Below are positions 1 through 8,451 of a stretch of 32,768 nucleotides of DNA, piece by piece. Both the position numbers and the translations under genes were made by a program. How positions within the stretch are numbered: position 1 is the first letter of the stretch; each line of letters opens with the position of its first letter. Source of the DNA: Pelagibacteraceae bacterium AG-470-G21 (GTDB lineage: Bacteria; Pseudomonadota; Alphaproteobacteria; Pelagibacterales; Pelagibacteraceae); contig QCSH01000011.1 in assembly GCA_003211555.1 (NCBI GenBank), forward strand, positions 1 through 32,768, in the 5' to 3' direction. The notes under the pieces are model-generated. The model did no database searches and was not told the DNA's origin. It was given only the letters and a program-made list of their open reading frames with translations.

Positions 1-615
1 ATAGAAACTTCAAAAGAGATAGGCAGAAAAGCCACTGAAAAAGATATCAAAATGATAGATGCGCCTGTTAGTGGTGGTGTTATGGGAGCGCAAAAAGCAA
101 CTTTAAATATTATGGTTGGTGGATCTGAGGATGCATTTAAAAAAGCTCTACCAATTTTGAGATTAATGGGAAAGAATATCTATCATGCGGGTGAGATAGG
201 TAGTGGGAATGGAGCAAAAATTTGCAACAATATGTCTCTTGGAATAACAATGATCGCTGCATCTGAATCATTAATGTTAGCAAGAAGATTAAATATAGAT
301 ATTAAAAAAGTTCACGAAATTATGAAGAATGCCTCTGGAAATAGTTGGCCAATTTCTGTTTATCCTCCATTGCCAGGTTTGATTGAAGGGACACCATCAA
401 ATAATAAATACAAACCTGGTTTTTCTGCAGGAATGATGAATAAAGATCTAAAGCTTGCAAATGAATGTGCAAAAAACGCTAATGCATCAACTCCTTTAGG
501 AAAATTAGCACTAAAAATATATTCTGATTTTTGTGATGATGGAAATGGTTCAAAGGATTTTTCAGCAATATCAAAGGTAATTGGTGGGGATGCTTGGGAT
601 TATCCAATCGAATAA
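1..615 (+). CDS. mmsB: 3-hydroxyisobutyrate dehydrogenase, 3' part (partial)
   Basis: Oxidises 3-hydroxyisobutyrate to methylmalonate semialdehyde with NAD in valine breakdown, in the cytoplasm. The reading frame is open to base 1, so the N-terminal Rossmann half lies outside the window; 204 residues are visible. Seen: the substrate-binding DAPVSGG motif at visible residues 20-26, the family catalytic Lys in the NGAKICNN segment, and an all-helical C-terminal domain with the MNKDLKLA segment typical of this family. The stop codon is directly followed by the last codon of the convergent DUF924 gene. Members of this superfamily (HIBADH, GarR, GlxR) share these motifs; the long C-terminal segment with SWPISVYPPLPG favours the valine-pathway enzyme. 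A second family member at 14417 is clearly different. Confidence 0.85.
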   Translation: METSKEIGRKATEKDIKMIDAPVSGGVMGAQKATLNIMVGGSEDAFKKALPILRLMGKNIYHAGEIGSGNGAKICNNMSLGITMIAASESLMLARRLNIDIKKVHEIMKNASGNSWPISVYPPLPGLIEGTPSNNKYKPGFSAGMMNKDLKLANECAKNANASTPLGKLALKIYSDFCDDGNGSKDFSAISKVIGGDAWDYPIE

Positions 616-1176
616 TTACCAAGAAGAATTTGGACTCTCTAAAAAATTTAATTCATCTGGAGTAGATCTTCTGCCCATTATATTATTTCTGTGAGGATAT
701 CTGTGAAATCTTTTTATTGCCAATGTATGTTCTTTCCAAAATTTTTTTATTTCGACATAGTTAGGATGATCAGACAAGTAGTTATCTAATAATTTATAAG
801 CCCTATCATGATCAATAATTTCTTCACTATGTATATAAGGAAGTAACATAAAGAAACGTTGGTACTCATCCATTTTATCTAGATATCCATTATAAACAGC
901 ATCGTTTACAATTAGTCTAGCTTTATGATCAAACTCGAATGCTTTTTTGTCATCTCTGTAAATATTTCTAGAAAATTGATCTAATAAAATAACCAAAGCC
1001 AGAGTACTTAAAGGCTCATCCTGCCAATCATCATATTCATTTGAAATTGCTTTATCATGATCACCTTTAAATTTATTTTTAATAACTTGATCAAAATTAT
1101 CATCTCTTTTAAATCGTTTTTCAACGACCATGTCATCAAACCAAAAGTCTAAAATTTCTTTGGCCCTGTCATTCAT
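616..1176 (-). CDS. DUF924 family protein
   Basis: Small all-helical protein of the DUF924 (PF06041) family, whose biochemical role is not established. Recognised by the N-terminal ILDFWF segment, the central DQFSRNIYRD motif, the EYQRFFMLLPYIHSE segment and the C-terminal RYPHRN motif. I place the start at the ATG at 1176 (MNDRAKEIL, 186 residues) rather than the in-frame TTG at 1188, because this ATG forms an ATGAATGA overlap with the stop of the upstream CMD gene, which fits translational coupling. It is the last gene of the transporter operon that begins at 6777. No signal peptide or membrane segment is visible. Confidence 0.8.
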   Translation of the reverse strand: MNDRAKEILDFWFDDMVVEKRFKRDDNFDQVIKNKFKGDHDKAISNEYDDWQDEPLSTLALVILLDQFSRNIYRDDKKAFEFDHKARLIVNDAVYNGYLDKMDEYQRFFMLLPYIHSEEIIDHDRAYKLLDNYLSDHPNYVEIKKFWKEHTLAIKRFHRYPHRNNIMGRRSTPDELNFLESPNSSW

Positions 1177-1561
1177 AAACTTTATCAACTTTAACTTGAT
1201 AAGATTCTACTAACCTATTAGTTTCATTTGCCATAGCAACGACTGCGATTAGTTCACTAAGCATAGCTGTTGTTGCACCTTTAGATTTTGCTGCAATACT
1301 ATGTGATTTAATACAATATTCACAACTGTTGGTCATAGATACTGCCACGTATATAAGTTCTTTTGTCATTTCATCTAAAGCTCCCTTTTTCATCACTTGT
1401 TGTATTGACTCCCAAGTTCTCTCCAAAGTTTCAGGGTTGTTTGCTAACATTTTCCAAAAATTATTGATGTAATCTGTATTCCTCTTTTTCTTTATATCTT
1501 CGAATACTTCTTTTACTTTTCCTGTAGCTTCAGCCTCTTCTATCATATTAAAAACTGCCAT
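1169..1561 (-). CDS. Carboxymuconolactone decarboxylase family (AhpD-like) protein
   Basis: 130-residue helical protein of the CMD/AhpD family. It carries the redox-type CXXC-X3-H motif: Cys80, Cys83 and His87 in CEYCIKSH. In AhpD these residues mediate thiol-disulfide exchange and peroxide defence, so a disulfide reductase or peroxidase-related role is likely, but the substrate is unknown. A perfect SD (AGGAGG, complement of 1566-1571) sits just upstream of the ATG and overlaps the stop codon of the ABC ATPase gene at 1571-1573, so the two genes are almost certainly co-transcribed. The 3' end overlaps the DUF924 gene by 8 bases. Confidence 0.85.
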   Translation of the reverse strand: MAVFNMIEEAEATGKVKEVFEDIKKKRNTDYINNFWKMLANNPETLERTWESIQQVMKKGALDEMTKELIYVAVSMTNSCEYCIKSHSIAAKSKGATTAMLSELIAVVAMANETNRLVESYQVKVDKVYE

Positions 1562-1570
1562 TTTTCCTCC

Positions 1571-3253
1571 TTAGTTATAAATTGTCTCTATTTTGGGCAT
1601 TAGTCTTAATAATTCCTTAGTATATTCATGATTTGGATTTTTAAACAACTCTTCTGTCTCAGTTACTTCACATAATTTGCCATTTCTTAACACACCAATC
1701 TTATCACACATCTGTCGAACAACTGGTAGATCATGACTTATAAAAAGTATAGTCAAATTAAGTTGCTCTTGTAAATCTTTTAGTAAATTTAATATTTGAG
1801 CCTGAATACTAACATCTAATGCAGATGTGGGTTCATCACATACTAATAATCTTGGTTTAGTTGCTAAAGCTCTTGCAATCGAAATTCTTTGTCTTTGTCC
1901 TCCAGAAAATTCATGAGGATATCTTTCGGCTGAAGATTTTGATAATTCAACCGAATCTAATAAATCATTTATATAATCATTTAATTCTATATGACTTATC
2001 TTAGGATCATGTAAGTTGATTGGCTCAGCTATTATATCTCTTACCTTTAATCTTCCATTTAATGAAGAATATGGATCTTGAAAAATCATTTGTATTTGTT
2101 TTCTGAATTTGAGTAATTCTTTTTTATTATTTATATTGTTAATACAAACATCATCAAAATAAATATCACCTGAAGTAGGTTTAAACAAATTAACAATCAT
2201 TTTTGCAATAGTTGTCTTTCCACTTCCGCTCTCTCCAACTAATCCAAAAGACTTTCCTTCTTCAACATTAAATGAAACATTTTCCACTGCTAAAATATTA
2301 TTTTGTGATTTTTCTGTAAAAAAACCTTCATTAAAAGTTTTACAAAGATTTTTTACTTGTATCAGATCTTTCTTTAAAATTTCTCTTTTACTCCATCGAT
2401 TTAAGATTTTTAAATTAATATTCTCCTGGTTATTTTTGGTCTTCTCTATAATTTTAAATCTAGATATTTTTTTATTTGTTGGAGGTACAGAACTTACCAG
2501 ACTTTTTGTGTAAGTTTCTTGAGGATCGGTTAAAATTTGTTTTGTACTACCTAGTTCAACTAAATTACCATTTTTCATGACAGCAACTCTATTAGTAGTT
2601 TCAGCTATAACACCCATATCGTGGGTAATTAATATTACTGCCAAATTTCTTTCTTTGGTTAATTTTTTTATAAGCTCCAATATTTGTGATTGTATTGATA
2701 CATCAAGTGCAGTTGTAGGTTCATCTGCAATTAATAATTCTGGCTCACAACACAACGACAGAGAAATGACTACTCTCTGTCTCATTCCACCAGAGAATTG
2801 ATGTGGATAATCATTAAATCTTTTTTCTGCATCCTTTATGCCAACCTCTTTTAAAAGACGAATTGATTTTTCTTTTGCCTCAGATGTTGTTAAATTTAAA
2901 TGTGTTTGAATAGTTTCTATTAGTTGTTGTCCTATTGTTAAAATTGGATTTAATGATGTTTGGGGATCTTGGAAAATAAAACCTATTTTTTTACCCCTAA
3001 TACTAAGGATATTTTTTTCATTTTCATGAATATCACTTTCACCAAGATAAATTGAACCATTTGAAACTTTTCCTGGTTCATCTAATAGATCAATTATTGC
3101 ATTTGCGACTGTACTTTTCCCTGATCCAGACTCTCCCACTAATCCTACAATTTCTCCCTTTTTTATCTCAATATTTATATTTTTTGCAGCATATACAGTC
3201 TCTTTTCTCAATTTATAGTCCACACTTAAATTTTTAATTTTTAGGAAACTCAT
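1571..3253 (-). CDS. Fused dual-ATPase subunit of a peptide/opine ABC importer
   Basis: Energises a family-5 (Dpp/Opp/Gsi/Yej type) importer. Two complete nucleotide-binding domains are fused in one chain. Domain 1 has Walker A GESGSGKS at residues 40-47, signature FSGGMRQR near 153-160, Walker B IADEPTTALD and H-loop THD. Domain 2 has Walker A GESGSGKT at 340-347, signature FSGGQRQR, DEPTSALD and SHDL. The architecture matches GsiA and YejF, replacing separate DppD and DppF. I chose the ATG at 3253 (MSFLKIKNLS, 560 residues): it forms an ATGA overlap with the stop of the upstream permease gene. The longer ORF adds 12 residues lying inside that permease gene. Substrate cannot be told from this subunit. 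Confidence 0.93.
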   Translation of the reverse strand: MSFLKIKNLSVDYKLRKETVYAAKNINIEIKKGEIVGLVGESGSGKSTVANAIIDLLDEPGKVSNGSIYLGESDIHENEKNILSIRGKKIGFIFQDPQTSLNPILTIGQQLIETIQTHLNLTTSEAKEKSIRLLKEVGIKDAEKRFNDYPHQFSGGMRQRVVISLSLCCEPELLIADEPTTALDVSIQSQILELIKKLTKERNLAVILITHDMGVIAETTNRVAVMKNGNLVELGSTKQILTDPQETYTKSLVSSVPPTNKKISRFKIIEKTKNNQENINLKILNRWSKREILKKDLIQVKNLCKTFNEGFFTEKSQNNILAVENVSFNVEEGKSFGLVGESGSGKTTIAKMIVNLFKPTSGDIYFDDVCINNINNKKELLKFRKQIQMIFQDPYSSLNGRLKVRDIIAEPINLHDPKISHIELNDYINDLLDSVELSKSSAERYPHEFSGGQRQRISIARALATKPRLLVCDEPTSALDVSIQAQILNLLKDLQEQLNLTILFISHDLPVVRQMCDKIGVLRNGKLCEVTETEELFKNPNHEYTKELLRLMPKIETIYN

Positions 3254-4179
3254 TTTTTTAATTTTGGATTGAGTGTGTCTCTCATCCAATCTCCTAACAA
3301 ATTAATTGAAAAAGCTAAAATAACCAAAAATATGGCTGGAAAAAAAGTAATCCACCACTCACCAGAAAATAAAAAATCATTTCCAAGTCTAATTAAGGTT
3401 CCTAATGATGGAGTAGTTGGAGGAACACCAACTCCTAAAAAACTTAGCGTTGCTTCTGCTATAATAGCTAATGCTAGTCCAATGGTTCCAATTACAAGAA
3501 TTGGTCTCATTATATTAGGAAGAATATGTTTAAACATGATTGCTAAATTTGAAACACCTATTATTGTTGAAGCTGAAACGTAATCTTTATTTTTTTCAAC
3601 TAAAGTCGCGGCTCTTGATACTCTGGCGAATTGAGGCCACTCTGAAATTCCAATCGCAAAAATTAAAACATATATTGCCATTTCATCATGAAGTTCTCTA
3701 GAAATTATACCGCGTGCTATACCATCTACTAGAAGGGCCATTAAAATACTTGGTACTGTCAATTGGACATCGGTTAATCTCATAACAATCATTTCATACT
3801 TGCCACCAAAAAAACCTGCTGTAAGTCCTAATGTAACTCCAAGAATAAGACTAAATAAAATTGCTGAGAAGCCAACAATTAATGATATTCTAGATCCATA
3901 AAGAATTGTAGATAACATATCTCTTCCTTGTCCATCAGTTCCAAGTAAAAATTCTATTTGTCCCTCGCTTGTCCATGATGGAGGTGTAAATGCATCCATT
4001 AATGATAAAGATGATGGATCAAATGGATTATATGGTGTTAAAAACTCTACAAAAAACGAGCAGAAAAATATAATTGCTAATAGGATTGATGAAACTATAG
4101 CCGTAGGAGATTTTATAAAACTAAAGTAAATTTCGCTATCTTTTATTTTACCCCAGGTTGTTATAACTTTATTATCCAC
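3250..4179 (-). CDS. ABC importer permease, DppC/OppC type
   Basis: Inner-membrane permease of a family-5 importer, 309 residues. It has an N-terminal membrane segment near residues 31-50, a periplasmic stretch containing LGTDGQGRDMLSTILYGSRISL (a DppC hallmark), and a core BPD-transport domain with the EAA loop near VSASTIIGVSNLAIMFKHILPN that docks on the ATPase. The start is GTG at 4179, supported by an SD-like GGGAG (complement of 4189-4193) nine bases upstream and an 8-base overlap with the preceding permease gene. The 3' end overlaps the ATPase start as ATGA. No other plausible start is visible near the N-terminus. Confidence 0.92.
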   Translation of the reverse strand: MDNKVITTWGKIKDSEIYFSFIKSPTAIVSSILLAIIFFCSFFVEFLTPYNPFDPSSLSLMDAFTPPSWTSEGQIEFLLGTDGQGRDMLSTILYGSRISLIVGFSAILFSLILGVTLGLTAGFFGGKYEMIVMRLTDVQLTVPSILMALLVDGIARGIISRELHDEMAIYVLIFAIGISEWPQFARVSRAATLVEKNKDYVSASTIIGVSNLAIMFKHILPNIMRPILVIGTIGLALAIIAEATLSFLGVGVPPTTPSLGTLIRLGNDFLFSGEWWITFFPAIFLVILAFSINLLGDWMRDTLNPKLKK

Positions 4180-5155
4180 TAGCAGAATCTCCCTTCACTC
4201 TTATTCTTGGATCAATAAAGTAATATAGAATATCAACTATAAAATTTATCATTACAAACACAAAAGCAATGAATACTAAGTATGCAGACATGATTGGTAT
4301 ATCTACGAACTGCACTGCTTGTATAAAAAGAAATCCCATACCTGGCCATTGAAAAACTGTTTCTGTAATAATTGAAAAGGCAATTAATGTTCCAATATTA
4401 ATCCCAGCGATTGTTATAACAGGTATTAAACCATTTTTTAAAGCGTGTTTGTAATTAATACTTTTTTCATTTATGCCTCTAGCTCTTGCAAATTTAATAT
4501 AATCAGTTTGAAGTATTTCCATCATTTCTGCTCTGACCAGTCTTATAATATAAGTCATTTGAAAAAGGCTAAGAGTTACCGAAGGCAGTATTATCGCTTT
4601 TAAACCTGAAATAGTTAGAAAACCTGTTGACCAAAATCCAATATCAACTACTTCACCTCTACCAAATGAGGGGAGGATTCCTAAAATAACTGCAAAAAGA
4701 TAAATGAATAAAATTCCAATTACAAATGTCGGTAAAGAAACTCCCAATAATGATACTGCTAGAATTAAATCGCTAAAAAAGCCTTTTCTTTTTATTCCTG
4801 TATACACACCCAATAAAGTGCCTGAAATCAATGCTATTAGTGCAGAAATAACAACTAGTTCAATAGTTGCCGGTAGTCTCTCAAATATTAGTTCTGATAC
4901 GGGTCTTCTTAATTGATAAGATATTCCAAATTCCCCTTTGGAAGCATTAATAATAAATCTGGTAAATTGGACATGAATTGGGTCCATTAAACCTAATGTA
5001 TCTCTTAATTCAGCTCTTTCTTCATCTGAGGTTTCTTCTCCTACCATGTTGTTGATTGGATCTCCAACAAAATTAAAAAGTGAAAAAGATACAAAGGCCA
5101 CGACAAGCATAACCATTGCAGATTGAAACAATCTTTTAAAAAAATATTTTATCAA
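4172..5155 (-). CDS. ABC importer permease, DppB/OppB type
   Basis: Inner-membrane permease partnering the DppC-type subunit, 327 residues. The N-terminus (MIKYFFKRLFQSAMVMLVVAF) matches the usual DppB start, which supports the TTG start codon at 5155 although no ATG is available. Seen: the LGLMDPIHVQFTRFI segment, FGISYQLRRPVSELIFERLPATIEL, and the EAA loop TDYIKFARARGINEKSINYKHALKNG for ATPase docking; about six membrane segments. It is separated from the binding-protein gene by a 59-base gap that contains a strong hairpin, and it overlaps the next permease gene by 8 bases. Confidence 0.92.
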   Translation of the reverse strand: MIKYFFKRLFQSAMVMLVVAFVSFSLFNFVGDPINNMVGEETSDEERAELRDTLGLMDPIHVQFTRFIINASKGEFGISYQLRRPVSELIFERLPATIELVVISALIALISGTLLGVYTGIKRKGFFSDLILAVSLLGVSLPTFVIGILFIYLFAVILGILPSFGRGEVVDIGFWSTGFLTISGLKAIILPSVTLSLFQMTYIIRLVRAEMMEILQTDYIKFARARGINEKSINYKHALKNGLIPVITIAGINIGTLIAFSIITETVFQWPGMGFLFIQAVQFVDIPIMSAYLVFIAFVFVMINFIVDILYYFIDPRIRVKGDSASG

Positions 5156-5175
5156 TTTATGAAATTTAAGATTTA

Positions 5176-5205
5176 TACAAGCCCTTTAATTAAAAAGGGC
5201 TTGTA
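5176..5205 (-). terminator. Inter-gene hairpin between binding protein and permease genes
   Basis: Perfect 12-base inverted repeat (arms 5176-5187 and 5194-5205, core ACAAGCCCTTT, six-base AT loop) placed right after the binding-protein stop codon. No long U-tract follows it on the minus strand, so it is more likely an mRNA-stabilising or partial-termination element that lets the binding protein be made in excess of the permeases than a full terminator. That role is inferred from its position; the structure is directly visible. Confidence 0.7.
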
Positions 5206-5214
5206 ACAAATTAT

Positions 5215-6777
5215 TTAGTCAAAACTAGCAAAACGGAATAACGGCTCGTTATTTGGTCTTATCGGAACATTGACATCACTTTTTGCAGCCCAAGATATGA
5301 CTTGGTGGTGTAGAGGAAGATAAGAAATATCATCTTTTACTATTTTCCAAGCATTAGCTATTGCCGCATTTCTTTTATCAAGGTTAACTTCACCCTCCAT
5401 AACTCTTATAGCTGCATCAACCTCTGAGTTGCTAAAATTAACTCTATTCCAACTTGCACCACTCTCATATAAGTAATGGAAAACATAGTGACTATCTAAA
5501 GTAGGAACACCCCATCCTAACATATAAAAATCACCTTGATTATCCTTAAGCTCCTTAAAGTGCTTACTTTTTGTTTGTGCAAAAAGACTTACTTTAACTC
5601 CAATTTTACCTAGCATACCAACGACAGCTGTACATATAGCTTCATCGTTTACATATCTATCATTAGGACATCTCAGCTCAACTTCAAATCCATTAGGATA
5701 TCCAGCATCTGCGAGAAGTTTTTTAGCTGCATTTACATCATAAGGTAGTCTTTTATCAAGATCTTCTGTGTACCCATTAACTCCAGGAAAAGTAATTATT
5801 CCCGCGGGTTCACTTAAACCTCTCATTACCTTTTTCTTAATAGCTTCAATGTCTATTGCTTGATAGAGAGCTTGTCTTACTGCTTTCTTTTTAAACGGAT
5901 TGTCACCAGTATTACCTGTTCTTAGCTTATCTGCGCCTTGATCCATTCCTAAGAATATTGTTCTCATTTGAGCAGTACTCTCAACTTTATGTGCAGGAGA
6001 ATTTTTAATTCTAGCTAAATCTTGGACTGGAGCATCAGTCACTACATCTATTTCACCAGATAAAAGAGCTGCAACTCTAGTAGCTGCATTCTTGATAGGT
6101 AATAAATGTATTTCAGTAACCTTTTCATCTTTCATTGAGCCCCACCATTTTTTATTACGTTTAAAAACAGTTTTGGTATTTGGTTCTCTTAATGTAATTT
6201 TAAATGGTCCTGTTCCCATTGCATTTGTAGCAGAAAATGTCTCTTGTCCAGCGTCCCAGTTCTGTGCCATAACTGCAAAATTTTTCTCACTCCATTTCTT
6301 TGACATTATAAAAATGTTTGAAAGTTGGTTTAAAAGAATAGGATTAGGTTTACTTGTAGTTATTTCAACAGTGTAATCATTAACCGCTTTAACGCCTGAA
6401 ACTGTACTAATATATTCTTTAAAATCAGAAGTTCTTTGTTTCGCTCTTAAGATACTAAAAACTACATCTTCAGACGTAAATGGAGTACCATCTGAAAACT
6501 TTACATCTTCTCTTAATTTAAAAATCCATGTATTAGGACCTTGAGTTCTCCACTCTGTTGCTAATTGAGGTCCAATTTTCATATCAAGTCCTCTAGTTAC
6601 AAGAGCTTCATAAACTTGCCTTGATACTTGAGTGGTAGGACCTTCATTTTGAGCATGAGGATCTAGTGTTAAACTATCACCCTGCATTGACCATTTTATA
6701 GTTTTTGCAAATGTTTGTGTGGGAGCAAATGCTATCAAAAAAGCCAGTAAAATTTTTGTAAAATACCTATACTTCAT
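5215..6777 (-). CDS. Extracellular solute-binding protein, family 5 (DppA/OppA type)
   Basis: Periplasmic receptor that captures the substrate and delivers it to the permeases encoded just downstream. 520 residues. Residues 1-24 form a typical signal peptide (basic MKYRYFTK, hydrophobic core, cleavage after QTFA). The mature start WSMQGDSLTLDPHAQNEGPT and segments such as FKLREDVKFSDGTPFTSEDVVFS, MGTGPFKI and VRQALYQAIDIEAI are hallmarks of SBP family 5. The ATG at 6777 has an AGGAG SD (complement of 6784-6788) six bases upstream. First gene of the importer operon. Peptides, opines, nickel or glutathione are all possible ligands; the sequence alone does not decide. Confidence 0.93.
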   Translation of the reverse strand: MKYRYFTKILLAFLIAFAPTQTFAKTIKWSMQGDSLTLDPHAQNEGPTTQVSRQVYEALVTRGLDMKIGPQLATEWRTQGPNTWIFKLREDVKFSDGTPFTSEDVVFSILRAKQRTSDFKEYISTVSGVKAVNDYTVEITTSKPNPILLNQLSNIFIMSKKWSEKNFAVMAQNWDAGQETFSATNAMGTGPFKITLREPNTKTVFKRNKKWWGSMKDEKVTEIHLLPIKNAATRVAALLSGEIDVVTDAPVQDLARIKNSPAHKVESTAQMRTIFLGMDQGADKLRTGNTGDNPFKKKAVRQALYQAIDIEAIKKKVMRGLSEPAGIITFPGVNGYTEDLDKRLPYDVNAAKKLLADAGYPNGFEVELRCPNDRYVNDEAICTAVVGMLGKIGVKVSLFAQTKSKHFKELKDNQGDFYMLGWGVPTLDSHYVFHYLYESGASWNRVNFSNSEVDAAIRVMEGEVNLDKRNAAIANAWKIVKDDISYLPLHHQVISWAAKSDVNVPIRPNNEPLFRFASFD

Positions 6778-6806
6778 TTCTTTCTCCTATATTATTTAAA
6801 TAAAAA

Positions 6807-6828
6807 TTTAGCTTATTAATAATCTAAA
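6807..6828 (-). terminator. Weak AT-rich terminator candidate after the amidotransferase gene
   Basis: On the minus strand the TTTAG/CTAAA arms (6824-6828 and 6807-6811) flank an almost self-complementary TTATTAATAA centre and are followed by TTTTTATTT. It sits between the amidotransferase stop at 6839 and the binding-protein start at 6777 and could end the upstream transcript. It contains almost no G or C and AT palindromes are common here, so the call is weak. Confidence 0.25.
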
Positions 6829-6838
6829 CTAAAGATAA

Positions 6839-7564
6839 TTAATTCACGATTTTTTTGAAGTTTTCGTAGAGAATTTTTGAATATTTGTTCATAGAGTGAA
6901 TATTTTCTTTTGCCTCACTATCAAATTTAGCAAGAGCTCCCTCTCCTAACTGGTCTTCAAGAGCTACTTTGTATTCAGGAACACAGCTCCATTCACCTAC
7001 CGTAGTATCTTTTATTTCTATATGAAATTGAATTCCATAAGCATTTTTTTTATATTTAAAAATTTGGTATTTTGTTTCAGGAGAAGATGCTAGAAGGGTT
7101 ATATTATTATTATTTTCTAAATTTTGAACTTCGTATGAATGCCACTGGAGTGACTTTATAATATCAGGATATTCTTTGAATAGTAAATCATCTTTTTTAC
7201 TGTTTAAAAAATTAATATCTAAAATTCCTATTTCAGGAATTTTTGATTTAACAACCTTGCCTCCAACTACCTCACCTAATAATTGGCAGCCTAAACAAAA
7301 ACCTAAATAAGGCTTATTTAAATCTACTACAAACTCTTTGATTTTTTTTTTCTCTTCTATTAACCATGGGTAATCTTTTTCCATCCAGGTATCCATTGGT
7401 CCACCCATGCAAAACATTGCATCAAATCCAGATAAATCATCAGGTATCTTTTCACCTTCATCAAGTTCTACAGTTTTAATGTTAACTTTATCCTCTAACA
7501 TTAAATCTTTAATATAACCAGGATCCTCAATCTTGATATGTTGAAGAACAATTATATTTTTCAT
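6839..7564 (-). CDS. Class I glutamine amidotransferase domain protein (GMP synthase-like)
   Basis: Stand-alone GATase1 domain, 241 residues, resembling the GuaA glutaminase domain but with no synthetase domain attached. The nucleophile is Cys90 in GFCLGCQ (nucleophile elbow), and the other triad residues are His181 and Glu183 in QFHIEI. The oxyanion-type FCMGGPMDTW segment is at residues 51-60. It would release ammonia from glutamine or hydrolyse a gamma-glutamyl compound; relatives act on gamma-glutamylated amines, but the substrate here is unknown. Its start overlaps the stop of the phosphatase gene by four bases (ATGA), so the two are coupled. The downstream transporter operon begins 61 bases further on. 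Confidence 0.88.
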   Translation of the reverse strand: MKNIIVLQHIKIEDPGYIKDLMLEDKVNIKTVELDEGEKIPDDLSGFDAMFCMGGPMDTWMEKDYPWLIEEKKKIKEFVVDLNKPYLGFCLGCQLLGEVVGGKVVKSKIPEIGILDINFLNSKKDDLLFKEYPDIIKSLQWHSYEVQNLENNNNITLLASSPETKYQIFKYKKNAYGIQFHIEIKDTTVGEWSCVPEYKVALEDQLGEGALAKFDSEAKENIHSMNKYSKILYENFKKIVN

Positions 7565-8364
7565 GTGGCTGGTTTGAGCAATTTTAAAATTTTTTTATGA
7601 TTTGATAAATTATTTGAAACAATTATATTTCCACCCAATGAAGCATCCTTATTATTCCATGTAGAAATTACTCCACCTGATGCTTTAACAATGGGGATTA
7701 TTGGATGTATATCCCATATTTTGTTAGCACATTGAGCCACAACATCTAATCTTCCCTCTGCTAATTGACAATATGTTAGTGCATCAAAACATGGAAACTG
7801 CATTTTCTTAATAAATTTCATAATTTTTTTTTGTTTTTGCAAAGATAAAGTTCCATGAAAAGCGGCAGCTAACTTTAAATAATTAAATTTAATTTTTTTA
7901 TTCACTTTTAATTTTCTTCTTTTGCCATTTTCAAATACAAATGCTGATTTATTATTTTGATTTAAATAGTATCTTTTCATTCTTGGGAAATTTGCCAAAC
8001 CAACCATAGGGACATCATTATAATTTAGAGAAATTAAGTTGCTCCAAGTAGGATTTCCAGCAACGAACGATCTAGTCCCATCAATTGGGTCAATTACCCA
8101 TGAAAATAGACTTTTTGTCTTTTTTACTCCAAATTCCTCACCAATAATTTGGTGATCGGGGAACTTATCATTAATCTTATTCCTTATAAATTTTTCAAAA
8201 GCTTTATCAGCGCTGGTAACTGGATCGTATCCTTTGCCTTTTAACTTGTTATTAATAGTAAAAGTTTTGTTAAGTTTAGTGTAATAAAATTTAGTTAAAT
8301 CCTTGGCAAGCTTATTCAAAAAAGTGAAATAAATCTCGTAATCATTTGTTTTTTTGAAGGTCAT
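7561..8364 (-). CDS. hisN: Inositol monophosphatase family phosphatase, histidinol-phosphatase-like
   Basis: Mg-dependent phosphatase of the IMPase/FBPase fold, 267 residues. Metal ligands visible: Glu76/Glu77 in GEEFG, Asp92 and Asp95 in DPIDGT, and Asp218 in IWDIHP. The block DPIDGTRSFVAGNPTW is the variant found in HisN-type histidinol-phosphate phosphatases rather than in plain inositol monophosphatases, so dephosphorylation of L-histidinol phosphate in histidine synthesis is the preferred role. The presence of inositol genes in the window makes an inositol-phosphate role worth keeping in mind, but they lie 11 kb or more away. ATG at 8364; first gene of a two-gene unit divergent from the dioxygenase gene. 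Confidence 0.8.
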   Translation of the reverse strand: MTFKKTNDYEIYFTFLNKLAKDLTKFYYTKLNKTFTINNKLKGKGYDPVTSADKAFEKFIRNKINDKFPDHQIIGEEFGVKKTKSLFSWVIDPIDGTRSFVAGNPTWSNLISLNYNDVPMVGLANFPRMKRYYLNQNNKSAFVFENGKRRKLKVNKKIKFNYLKLAAAFHGTLSLQKQKKIMKFIKKMQFPCFDALTYCQLAEGRLDVVAQCANKIWDIHPIIPIVKASGGVISTWNNKDASLGGNIIVSNNLSNHKKILKLLKPAT

Positions 8365-8451
8365 CTATTTAATGAGTAATAGTTAAAATATACGTCTAGT
8401 TCAAATAAAATATCTTGAAAATTTTAGAATTTGATAGAAGAATCTAGATTG

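Noticed and set aside
3254-3289. Longer N-terminus (12 extra residues) for the dual ATPase
   Set aside because: The extension lies in the permease gene and the internal ATG at 3253 gives an ATGA overlap and the usual family start.
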